IMG/VR virus record: IMGVR_UViG_3300010413_000204
Location: 1 to 21,200 of that record
Length of the DNA: 21,200 nt
Direction: 5' to 3' (one strand)
Source of the DNA: a virus
Below are positions 13,870 to 20,270 of this stretch, piece by piece. Position numbers and translations under genes: made by a program. Every line of letters begins with the position of its first letter. Positions within the stretch are counted from its first letter, which is position 1. Below the pieces are notes generated by a model. The model saw only the letters and a list, made by a program, of their open reading frames with translations, ran no database searches and was not told the origin of the DNA.

Positions 13870-14484
13870 AGTTTCCCCCTTGTGGTTTTTGTTTTTGTTA
13901 GTGTTTGCATCGCTTCGCGCCTTTGCCATTTCATCAGCACCGATCGGGACGATCGACCCTTCCTTTATCCGCCAACGCTTAGTGATCCGGACCGGACCCG
14001 CGAAGCTTTTCCCTTTGTATTGATAGCTTTCGCCTTCGGGAATCCATCGGCTGTCAATCGGTCGGTATCCGGCGGAAAAATCGGTCAAATGCCCCTCTTG
14101 GACTTTTTGCCAAATCGAATCAACGTCGGCGACTGACGAAAAAAAGGCGCGTCCGATAAGTTGCGAATCTTCTTTTTTGAGTTCGCGGATTGATCCGACG
14201 ACGCTTGAAGTGTCAAAGCGCTGATGCGTATCTAAAAGCGGGATTTGCCGCGAATTCGGCATTTCGACGCCGTCGATCAACAAAATTTCTTTGACGATTT
14301 CGTATCGTTCAAAGTCAAAGACTTCGGTCGGTTCTTGCGTCGCGACGACGATTTCAACGCTTCGATTTTCCTTGTCGATACTTTCCGGACCTTGTCTTTC
14401 GAAAGAAATCGTCCGATAACTTAACTTGTCGAATCCTTTCGCTTCGGCCCGCTTCATCATTTTTTTGACTGTTCTTTTTTTCAT
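12415..14484 (-). CDS. Prohead protease fused to major capsid protein
   Basis: The full-length product has 689 residues. Residues about 20-190 are a prohead protease of the HK97/S78 type: His87 in LLDTHQRFD, Ser137 in DFSAGYRP, and the strand pattern VVGSIRELKKEDSQLIGRAFF. A linker with a PEPEPEPDK repeat lies at about 240-250, within a segment that may serve as scaffold. Residues about 320-689 form a capsid domain that resembles the Mu gpT type, with PLILANVANKSLFSGW, an E-loop-like stretch, MGDGTALFHADHGNY and a C-terminal strand pattern. Fusion of protease and capsid in one gene is known in other phages. The start has GGGGCTG upstream of ATG. It lies between portal and decoration genes, which fits. 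Confidence 0.9.
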   Translation of the reverse strand: MKKRTVKKMMKRAEAKGFDKLSYRTISFERQGPESIDKENRSVEIVVATQEPTEVFDFERYEIVKEILLIDGVEMPNSRQIPLLDTHQRFDTSSVVGSIRELKKEDSQLIGRAFFSSVADVDSIWQKVQEGHLTDFSAGYRPIDSRWIPEGESYQYKGKSFAGPVRITKRWRIKEGSIVPIGADEMAKARSDANTNKNKNHKGETMDPKLREFLVSRGLDPDATEDQAWQFLQSLEVRKDPEPEPEPDKKVEDPQAMIDEIRAEATGEERSRIIEIDSLGKRFDQPDLALKLIREGKSVVEAYRAILKTIPESGLNYHPPATIIADSQDKFRAAATDALLARSAIDYKPEKFAEGHRDLMGFSLRELAREALRVGNLKTAGSPMEMIGRALATSDLPLILANVANKSLFSGWDTAPETWRTWVATDQVADFKIHSLPRASEMADLEEIPESGEYRYGKITEAQEQYQIATYGKLFAITRQTIINDDLGALTRIPAQHGESASRKVADVVYAVLTANAAMGDGTALFHADHGNYQASGAVPGSATIGAGILAMKTQKDLQGLRRLNIRPEFFIAPVTIEGISEVFFQTIQWSDTDTIATDSSLASTRKNLYSGSYFTRVYEPRLDDVDAAAWYLAGPRGKTVVAFFLNGVQTPYLETKAGWSVDGTEYKVRIDVGAKAVDWRGLYLNMGN

Positions 14485-14492
14485 TTCAGCCC

Positions 14493-16109
14493 CTAATTTT
14501 TGATTGTCAATTCGTCGATTTTGTCAAGCAAGTCGACAAGAATCGTTTCGATATCGGTTGACGCCGCCGGCAAGTTTCCGGCAAGCGCTTTTTGACCTTC
14601 CAAGGCCGCCGGGTTATTGGCGACCGAGGTCGAAGGGGTCCCGAATTCAAGCCCGGCGTCTTTTAAAAGTTCTTTTGCCCGTTTAATTTCTTGGATCAGG
14701 GTTTCGTAATCCTTGCCCCTTGCCAATGTTATTTCTTGCGGCGATCGAAGCCCGGCTTCCATTTCCGAAATAAGTCCCTTTGTTTCGCGCAAGGGGTCAA
14801 CGTGTTCCATCCCCGGAGGTTGCCATTCGGCCTTAAGATAGCGCCAAGGGTCGGTGAAATAACCCTTCAGGGTCAATCTTTCTGACATGACGGCTTGATC
14901 CATGAAATCGCGAAAAATCGGACTGCAAAAGCGCCGGATATGCCGGACGATCAAGGGCTTTATAAACCGCGCGAAATCGTTCCGCGATATCCGCGCCGAT
15001 GAATAGGAAAGCCCCGAATAATCAAAAGATAACAATTCATAAGGGACATTGGTCGTTGCGGCAAAAAGCGAAAGCATCAACTTGACAGTCGGCGGAAAGT
15101 TCGCGCCGGGCTTCGGATTGCTTGCGATCGTTATCGATTCGCCTTGCCCAAGATATTCAATGATAGCGTTTTCGATTTCATCAATTTTTTTGCCTTCATC
15201 GGCCCCGGTCCCTTCCAGAAGTCCGGCTGTCCTTGCCGAAGGATCGGCCTTTGTAACAAAAGCAAGATATTTCGCGGCCATTTTTGCGGTATCGATCTCA
15301 GCGTCAAGGTATTCGCTCAAATCATGGGACAAAAGGACGCCCGGCGCAAAGGATGAAATCCCCCGAAGCTGTCCGGGTCGCAAGGTATGAAACCCATGCA
15401 AGACATTTTCAGCCGCGACCCTTGTCGCTTTCCCCCATGAATTCGGGTCCGAAAAATGATAGGCGACGGGCTTTCCGGTCACTTTGTTATATTCGATCCC
15501 CTGATCGATCGCGTTTGTTTCCGAAACCATTGTCGACGGATAACCCGTTAGCCAATCGGGTTCGATCGCTTGTAAAGCGAAGGGAATAAACCGCCTTCGA
15601 TCCGAAACTTTTTGTTTTATCAATAGGAATTCGCCGCCTTCAAGTTCTTGTCGCTTTGCGAGTTCCATCAGTTCATAAAAATGGAGTTTTCCCGAAATGT
15701 CGGCTTCATCCGCCCAAAAATTGAAAGCCGATTCGATCTTGTCGGTTAATTTTTTGTCGATCTTGGTCCCGGTTGAATCCGTCGCGCGGCTTTGAAACAA
15801 TAGGCCGCGACCGATCGAGGTATCGATCAGGACTTGGACGGCGCGGGAAAAGACGGGGAAATCGCGGATCAGTTGCCGGACCCTTGCCCGGACTTGCGGC
15901 GATGAAGCGCGGATCAAATCGTTTACGCTTGCATCGATAGGCGACCAACCGCCGGTCAGTCGGGATGTTTTCGCCGCCGCATAGGTCGCCGACCTTTTGT
16001 TCTTTTTGTCTATCAAATCCCGGTAAAACTTGCGCTTCAAAGCGCTTTCGGGCGAAAAGATCCCGATCGCATCGTCAAAAAAATTCCCGATTGAATTTGA
16101 TAGGGTCAA
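14493..16109 (-). CDS. Portal protein (lambda gpB family)
   Basis: This 538-residue protein matches the lambda-type portal pattern: an N-terminal YAAAKTSRLTGGW, then SVNDLIRASSPQVRARVRQLIRDFPVFSRAVQVL, a conserved acidic/aromatic segment with LEGGEFLLIKQ and LQAIEPDWL, and the C-terminal helix SYSSARISRNDFARFI near a DYSGLSYSS motif. The start is a TTG overlapping the TGA of the gpW-like gene as TTGA. The first in-frame ATG lies well inside the protein and would remove the conserved N-terminus. The portal forms the dodecameric ring through which DNA is packaged and to which the terminase docks. Confidence 0.93.
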   Translation of the reverse strand: MTLSNSIGNFFDDAIGIFSPESALKRKFYRDLIDKKNKRSATYAAAKTSRLTGGWSPIDASVNDLIRASSPQVRARVRQLIRDFPVFSRAVQVLIDTSIGRGLLFQSRATDSTGTKIDKKLTDKIESAFNFWADEADISGKLHFYELMELAKRQELEGGEFLLIKQKVSDRRRFIPFALQAIEPDWLTGYPSTMVSETNAIDQGIEYNKVTGKPVAYHFSDPNSWGKATRVAAENVLHGFHTLRPGQLRGISSFAPGVLLSHDLSEYLDAEIDTAKMAAKYLAFVTKADPSARTAGLLEGTGADEGKKIDEIENAIIEYLGQGESITIASNPKPGANFPPTVKLMLSLFAATTNVPYELLSFDYSGLSYSSARISRNDFARFIKPLIVRHIRRFCSPIFRDFMDQAVMSERLTLKGYFTDPWRYLKAEWQPPGMEHVDPLRETKGLISEMEAGLRSPQEITLARGKDYETLIQEIKRAKELLKDAGLEFGTPSTSVANNPAALEGQKALAGNLPAASTDIETILVDLLDKIDELTIKN

Positions 16110-16324
16110 TCAAACCGTCCGATCGGCTTCGCGAAAGCGCGGTCGACAACTAGGCCGAGTTCCGAAGCCATAGCATTCAAGGTTGATTTTAGTTGCGGGA
16201 TTTGCACGTCTTGATATCTGACGAATTTTCCGCCAATGGAAACTTGGACGACTTTTTCGCCCGACATAAGCTTTAGATAGGCCGCTTTTAAGCTGTCAAA
16301 ATCGGATTGGGTCCAAATAGACAT
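16106..16324 (-). CDS. Head completion protein (gpW-like)
   Basis: The 72-residue product has the two helices and the central beta hairpin of lambda gpW: FDSLKAAYLKLMSG, VVQVSIGGKFVRYQ, and a second helix LKSTLNAMASELG. Lambda gpW has 68 residues. It sits immediately before the portal gene, as in lambda (A-W-B), with a TTGA overlap. There is no good Shine-Dalgarno sequence; instead one arm of a nine-base inverted repeat abuts the start codon. GpW plugs the portal after packaging. Confidence 0.88.
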   Translation of the reverse strand: MSIWTQSDFDSLKAAYLKLMSGEKVVQVSIGGKFVRYQDVQIPQLKSTLNAMASELGLVVDRAFAKPIGRFD

Positions 16325-16358
16325 AGCGGTCTAATGATAGCATAAAAAATAGACCGCT
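16325..16358 (-). promoter_or_regulatory. Nine-base inverted repeat abutting the gpW-like start codon
   Basis: AGCGGTCTA (16325-16333) and TAGACCGCT (16350-16358) are perfect inverted repeats separated by 16 A/T-rich bases. On the minus strand the last arm ends one base before the ATG. A TATCAT sequence in the loop could be a -10 element, but no convincing -35 is seen. It may be an operator, a translation-control hairpin, or both. On the plus strand it would also resemble a terminator followed by TTTT. Confidence 0.45.
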
Positions 16359-16365
16359 TTTGAAA

Positions 16366-16423
16366 TTTACGGGTTTTTACGGGTAAAAAGGGCTTTTTTA
16401 CTGTTTTTTACGGGTTTTTACGG
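16366..16423 (-). repeat. Direct repeat pair of TTTACGGGTTTTTACGG flanking a short hairpin
   Basis: Copies start at 16366 and 16407. Each is made of two TTTACGG units. Between them lies GTAAAAAGGGCTTTTTTAC, which can fold on itself. The second copy overlaps the 3' end of the small HTH gene. A regulator binding site or a leaky terminator is possible. Confidence 0.5.
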
Positions 16424-16631
16424 TTGACAGGGTCGCTTTTTTCGTCGAATTTTCAGACAATCCGAGGTCGATTTGCTTCTTTCGCCAATCGTCAATCTTG
16501 TCGGTGTCCGATTCCCATCCGCCGGTTATTTTAACCGCCGGAAAGTCCCTTTCCCGAATCCATTTCAAGATCGTTGATTCGCTTCGATTGCAAATTAAAG
16601 CGATATTTTTCATCCCGGAAATGCCGCCCAT
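16398..16631 (-). CDS. Small winged-HTH DNA-binding protein, second of a tandem pair
   Basis: The 77-residue product contains KNIALICNRSESTILKWIRE (a helix-turn-helix) followed by DFPAVKITGGWESDTDKIDDWRKK, the wing-and-helix layout of excisionase or MerR-type N-domains. The start follows the stop of the upstream HTH gene without any gap, with AAAGGTGA as ribosome binding site. The C-terminus is basic. It may help the terminase or regulate late genes. No partner is shown by the sequence. Confidence 0.7.
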   Translation of the reverse strand: MGGISGMKNIALICNRSESTILKWIRERDFPAVKITGGWESDTDKIDDWRKKQIDLGLSENSTKKATLSTVKTRKKQ

Positions 16632-16931
16632 TTATTCACCTTTGTTCTTTTTGGTCCGGCGATAGCGTCTTTTTTTGGGTTTTGGTTCCGCTTTTTCTTG
16701 CGGATCGGGCGATCTTTCCGTCTTTTCTGATAAGGATTCGTCGGGTTCCTTCGCTTTTTTGATTATACCGTCGCGCCAAGCTTGAATATCGGCTTTGTTC
16801 GAATAAAGCCTTGCGCCAATTCGATCGACCGGCATTTTGTGTTTAACGATCCAATCGATTATTGTTGCAAGTGAAATATTTAAAAATTGTTGGATTTCTT
16901 CAGCGCCTTTTAAATCATATTCTTTCGGCAT
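16632..16931 (-). CDS. Small winged-HTH DNA-binding protein, first of a tandem pair
   Basis: The 99-residue product has the same fold as the next gene: GAEEIQQFLNISLATIIDWIVKHKMPVDRIG, cited here as positions 9-39, then a wing and ADIQAWRDGI. Residues 60-99 form a long acidic/basic tail rich in lysine, arginine, glutamate and proline, probably disordered. It begins just after the terminase large subunit gene with AAAGGGGG upstream. The wHTH resembles that of Nu1-type terminase small subunits, so a packaging-related role is plausible but unproved. Confidence 0.7.
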   Translation of the reverse strand: MPKEYDLKGAEEIQQFLNISLATIIDWIVKHKMPVDRIGARLYSNKADIQAWRDGIIKKAKEPDESLSEKTERSPDPQEKAEPKPKKRRYRRTKKNKGE

Positions 16932-16947
16932 TTTTCCCCCTTTCTTT

Positions 16948-18807
16948 TTACCATCTTGATTTTTTCCCGGTTTTCTTCGAATTCGTCGGCCTTGCCGCCG
17001 GGGTCGAAGCTTTTGTTATTTTGATCCGATCCGGTTTAATCGAATCCCAATCGGTAATATGCGCCATTCCCGCGCGCAAAGCGGCGGCATAGGCCAAGAC
17101 TTCGCAGTCAAGGACGTCGTTTCGTTCACGAACCTTGACCCATTCAAGAATCGGGAATCCGTTTCGAAAATGAGTAACCTTTTTTTCAGCCGTTAACTGC
17201 AAATAATATTCGTCGTCGATCCCAAAAGGGAAATGGTAAAACCCATGCCCGGCGGATTTGGCCGACAGCCGCGAATAAATTTGCGCCTTTGCGGTATCGC
17301 TTCCGACCGTCCACAAAAGGCAACCGTCCTTGATCGTTTCACCCTGCCAGTTGACGTCGACTTTGTTCGGGCGATTGACGACGGGCTTTCCTTGGATCTT
17401 CGACCCCTTCGTTGCCATAGTCAAAACCGGACGCGACCGGCAAAAATTATAAATCGCTTGCGGCAAATAACCCGAATCGATAGCCATTGTTTTGATAAAA
17501 AGCTGAGTCCCGGATTCATGGACAAAAGGTTGCAAAAGAAGATTTTCAAGCGCTTTCCAAACGTCGGGTTTGTTCGGATCGCCGAAAAGTTCGGTCCAAA
17601 GCACTAGCCAAGACTGTTCGCCCTGACCCCAACCGCGAACGATAACCGGCAAGCGATTCTCTTGAACGTCGACGCCTGCCGTCAAGAAGCAAACCGGATC
17701 GGGCGGCTTCAAGATCGAATAGACTTCAGCCCGATTCTTTAAAATAACCCAATCCGGTTGACTTCCCGCTTCGTCCCATACTTCGGCAAGCCTTGTATTT
17801 TTCCAGACCTGAAGGCGTTCCGGGCTTTGCTTGACTTCTAAAAATTCGTTGACGATCTGCAACCAAGAAACCCAACCGATCGGACTATATAACGAACTTA
17901 TATGATATCCGCGCTTGCGACGATCCGGGAATTTGGCGACCCATTTTCCTTTCAAAAGCATTTGCGGCTTGTGACTTTCGTCAATTCCTTCGTGACAGAA
18001 TTTGCATTCATACCAAACCGCGATCGCCTGACCCGATTCATCGCGCTTGAATTTGATCCCCCGTTTCAAATTCTTTCCGCCCCAATCCAAAACTTGAAAG
18101 CCGCCGCAAAATGGACAGGGGACTTGATAGAATCTCTGATCGCTTGCGATGAAATGCTTTTCGATCTTCGATATCCCCTTGATCGTCGGGGTCGAAACCC
18201 TGAATATTTTTCGCCGCGCGGAAAAGGCGTCCGTTCTTTTTTCCGCAAGTTCCGCCGGGTCGCCTTCGTCGCCGACGGTCGGCGGAAAGCCGTCAAGATC
18301 GTCAAGGAAAAGATATCGGATTGATTTCGATCGGTAGTTCGCCGGGGAATTTGCGCCGGACATGAAAAGAATTCCGCCGGGAAATTTCTTTCTGAGCGTT
18401 GAATTCCCGGCGGTCTTGGTCGTTCTTTTGCCGAATTTTGCCTTCAGTTTCGGGCTTTCTTCGATCGTCGGCGCGAGTTTTTGTTGCGAGTGTTCTTCGG
18501 CCAATCTGTCAGTCGGGAAAATCCAAAGCATCGGCCCCGGCGCGGCGTCGATTATATATCCCAACCAGTTATTTCCGACTTCGGTCAAGCCTAATTGGGT
18601 CCCCTTCATTACTGAAATATCGTCGACCCCTGAATAAACGCCCAACGAATCGGCGATTTCCCGGACATAAGGCGTCCGATCGGTTCGGTATTGGCCCGGT
18701 TCCGACGACGATTCCGAAGGCAAGATCCTGAATTCGTCCGACCATTTGGAAACCGAATATTCAGGCGAAGGCGTTATCCCTTCAACTATCGCTTGGATCA
18801 ATTCCAT
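16948..18807 (-). CDS. Terminase large subunit (GpA family)
   Basis: This 619-residue protein packages DNA into the prohead using ATP. The ATPase part has a Walker-A-like loop at 67-75 (MKGTQLGLT) and Walker B at 165-172 (YLFLDDLD). A zinc-ribbon-like set of cysteines is at 231, 234, 268 and 271. The nuclease part shows the acidic residues Asp380 (AGVDVQE), Asp444 (AIDSGY) and Asp567 (NDVLDCEVLAYAAA). Length and order agree with lambda gpA. The C-terminus is basic. The start is an ATG within the preceding small gene, with which it overlaps by 26 bases. Confidence 0.95.
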   Translation of the reverse strand: MELIQAIVEGITPSPEYSVSKWSDEFRILPSESSSEPGQYRTDRTPYVREIADSLGVYSGVDDISVMKGTQLGLTEVGNNWLGYIIDAAPGPMLWIFPTDRLAEEHSQQKLAPTIEESPKLKAKFGKRTTKTAGNSTLRKKFPGGILFMSGANSPANYRSKSIRYLFLDDLDGFPPTVGDEGDPAELAEKRTDAFSARRKIFRVSTPTIKGISKIEKHFIASDQRFYQVPCPFCGGFQVLDWGGKNLKRGIKFKRDESGQAIAVWYECKFCHEGIDESHKPQMLLKGKWVAKFPDRRKRGYHISSLYSPIGWVSWLQIVNEFLEVKQSPERLQVWKNTRLAEVWDEAGSQPDWVILKNRAEVYSILKPPDPVCFLTAGVDVQENRLPVIVRGWGQGEQSWLVLWTELFGDPNKPDVWKALENLLLQPFVHESGTQLFIKTMAIDSGYLPQAIYNFCRSRPVLTMATKGSKIQGKPVVNRPNKVDVNWQGETIKDGCLLWTVGSDTAKAQIYSRLSAKSAGHGFYHFPFGIDDEYYLQLTAEKKVTHFRNGFPILEWVKVRERNDVLDCEVLAYAAALRAGMAHITDWDSIKPDRIKITKASTPAARPTNSKKTGKKSRW

Positions 18808-19003
18808 TTTGTGATTCGATTAATCGATTGCATCGCGCGCAAAAAATAGCGCTATGATTCCCCTTGATCTGGCGGATGATTTCATATCCTTTCGAATCGG
18901 CCCAATCCGCGAAGGCTTTTAAAACATCTTCGGAATAGATAAACCGCATCGCGACGGGATCGCAATCGATCAAATATATTTGCAAAAGTGATTTCAGATT
19001 CAT
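18782..19003 (-). CDS. Small CxxC protein between terminase subunits
   Basis: The 73-residue product is preceded by AAGGA inside the end of the small terminase gene. It contains two cysteines in FCARCNRLIES near the C-terminus, resembling half of a zinc ribbon, and an acidic helix KAFADWADSKG. Its end overlaps the terminase large subunit start by 26 bases, so translation is probably coupled. I do not recognise a family. A metal-binding or terminase-associated role is guesswork. Confidence 0.6.
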   Translation of the reverse strand: MNLKSLLQIYLIDCDPVAMRFIYSEDVLKAFADWADSKGYEIIRQIKGNHSAIFCARCNRLIESQNGIDPSDS

Positions 19004-19009
19004 TCTTTT

Positions 19010-19579
19010 TCATTCCTTCGCATCCGCGCCAATCTTCGATAGGTTCGACAGTTGCCGGACATATTCCGTCAGAACGTCCTTGATCTCTTTTTGGATGATA
19101 GCAAAACATCGGCTTTGATCCGATTCCGCCGCGACAAGCGGCGAAATCCGCGCCGCTATATTCAAAAGCGATTCGCGCGCAAGGCGCGCCGCCCGAAACG
19201 CCTGATTTTTAACGTCGGATTTTTTGATCCATTGTCCTTGTTTTATTTCCCATTGTAGCCTTTTTTCCTTGGCTTTGTAAAATTCGGTTTCGGCCCGCGA
19301 CTTTGCGAAGCTTGAATCGCCCGCCGGTTTTTGCGAACGATCGTTCTTTTTTTCTTGGCTTCGGCTTTTGATTTGGCGCGCCTTGCGGAAGTTGGGGTCC
19401 ATCGCGGCATCATACAACTTTTTTGCAAGCGGGAATTTTAGAAGCGGAAGTTTTTTCCCGTCCTGAAAAACGATCGCCTTTTCGAAGATCCCGTCGCGCT
19501 TGGCGCGCGAAACCATTTGCTTTGTGACTCCGATCCTTTTTCCAAACTCTGAAAAAGTTATCAGTTCGGTTTTTGCCAT
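19010..19579 (-). CDS. Terminase small subunit (Nu1-like)
   Basis: The 189-residue product has an N-terminal winged-HTH: LITFSEFGKRIGVTKQMVSRAKRDG, cited as positions 6-30, then a strand pair and LAKKLYDAAMD. The middle is charged and probably helical. The C-terminal half contains AFRAARLARESLLNIAARISPLVAAESD (positions about 136-163), a pattern of phage DNA-packaging small subunits. It recognises the packaging site and recruits the large subunit, and the gene follows directly after a repeat array. The start codon ATG has no clear Shine-Dalgarno sequence; the gene could be translated weakly or from a leader. Confidence 0.85.
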   Translation of the reverse strand: MAKTELITFSEFGKRIGVTKQMVSRAKRDGIFEKAIVFQDGKKLPLLKFPLAKKLYDAAMDPNFRKARQIKSRSQEKKNDRSQKPAGDSSFAKSRAETEFYKAKEKRLQWEIKQGQWIKKSDVKNQAFRAARLARESLLNIAARISPLVAAESDQSRCFAIIQKEIKDVLTEYVRQLSNLSKIGADAKE

Positions 19580-20020
19580 TGGCGTTCTATTGTATTGTAT
19601 TCAATTCAACATAATAGCATAACATTAAATCGAATCGACCCTTTCGGGCTTGGTATAAAATTGGATCATATTGAATCCAATTTGATGTTAATTGACCCTT
19701 CCGGGCTTTGAACGAAACGCAATACTAACATACCGAAAGGCATTATACATTATTGACCCTTGCGGGCTTTGAACGAAACGTAACACTAAAGTAAAGTAAA
19801 CCATACGAAGCCATCTTCCCTTTCGGGCTTTCAACTTTATAAGATAGTATCGGATAAAACATAACTCTATCAGACATTATTTTATCGACCCTTGCGGGCT
19901 TTTAATGACACGATATTACATCAGACATTATGAGATCAAATATTACATTAAATATCTACCCTTGCGGGCTTTTAACGATACAAGATTACATTTGATTCTA
20001 TTCTATTCAATGGCTAAAAA
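19580..20020. other. Gene-free region of about 440 bp holding the repeat array
   Basis: No convincing gene lies here: the longest minus-strand frames are about two dozen codons and the sequence is A/T-rich except for the repeat cores. Candidate -10 elements (TATAAT, TATTAT) are present on the minus strand, but I find no matching -35, so I call no promoter. The stretch separates the RAMP/small-gene pair from the terminase operon and is the expected place for a cos or pac site. Confidence 0.8.
19639..19968 (-). repeat. Six-copy degenerate repeat array with GNRA-type hairpin cores
   Basis: Hairpin cores lie at 19639-19648, 19696-19705, 19757-19766, 19818-19827, 19889-19898 and 19959-19968, spaced 57, 61, 61, 71 and 70 bases. 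On the minus strand each reads CCC-GNAA-GGG, with loops GAAA, GGAA, GCAA, GAAA, GCAA and GCAA, so the only varying loop base is the free N of a GNRA tetraloop. On the plus strand the unit extends as (T/C)GACCCTTNCGGGCTTT(N)AACGA; copies 2 and 3 match over about 36 bases and copies 5 and 6 over about 38. Four copies are preceded on the plus strand by ACATTA. Interspaces are A/T-rich and mostly unique. Options are a phage RNA leader, a CRISPR-like array serving the upstream RAMP protein, or small-terminase binding sites (cosB/pac). Confidence 0.75.
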
Positions 20021-20227
20021 TCAAAGTTCCTTTAGCTTTTGCGCCGCTTCCGAAAGCATCTTCGCCCGTTCCTGATCGCCCAAGGCATTGATTAAACGGG
20101 CTTCGGCAAACTGATTCATCGCGACAGAATGCCCGATTTTGTGAATTGCATTCGCGGAATCATTCGTCTTTTTGCCTTCATTATGCGCGATCATGGCTTT
20201 TATCAGTTCTTTCCTTGCTTCGATCAT
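20021..20227 (-). CDS. Small helical protein of unknown function
   Basis: The 68-residue product starts at an ATG preceded by AAAGGGGGTGAT at a three-base distance, an almost perfect match to the 16S 3' end; this decides the start over longer upstream frames. The sequence is entirely helix-compatible: EARKELIKAMIAHNEGKK, then AIHKIGHSVAMNQFAEAR and a C-terminal ERAKMLSEAAQKLKEL. It has no cysteine or catalytic pattern. It lies 43 bases after the RAMP gene and directly before the repeat array, so it may form one transcription unit with both. In Type III and IV systems small helical subunits accompany Cas7 proteins, but no specific similarity is seen, so this is only an analogy. Confidence 0.75.
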   Translation of the reverse strand: MIEARKELIKAMIAHNEGKKTNDSANAIHKIGHSVAMNQFAEARLINALGDQERAKMLSEAAQKLKEL

Positions 20228-20270
20228 CTTATCACCCCCTTTCATCAGCATTATTAGAATCCGCTTGAAT

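Noticed and set aside
13417-14136. 239-residue plus-strand frame opposite the protease/capsid gene
   Set aside because: It is rich in arginine and phenylalanine, as expected of a reverse-strand shadow. The minus strand carries clear catalytic motifs here.
19639-19968. Classical CRISPR array
   Set aside because: The repeats differ too much from each other, spacing varies from 57 to 71 bases, and no adaptation genes are seen. I keep it as a CRISPR-like possibility only.
19639-19968. Series of rho-independent terminators on the plus strand
   Set aside because: The stems are only three to four base pairs, the T-runs are short, and no plus-strand genes lie nearby. Six in a row would be pointless.
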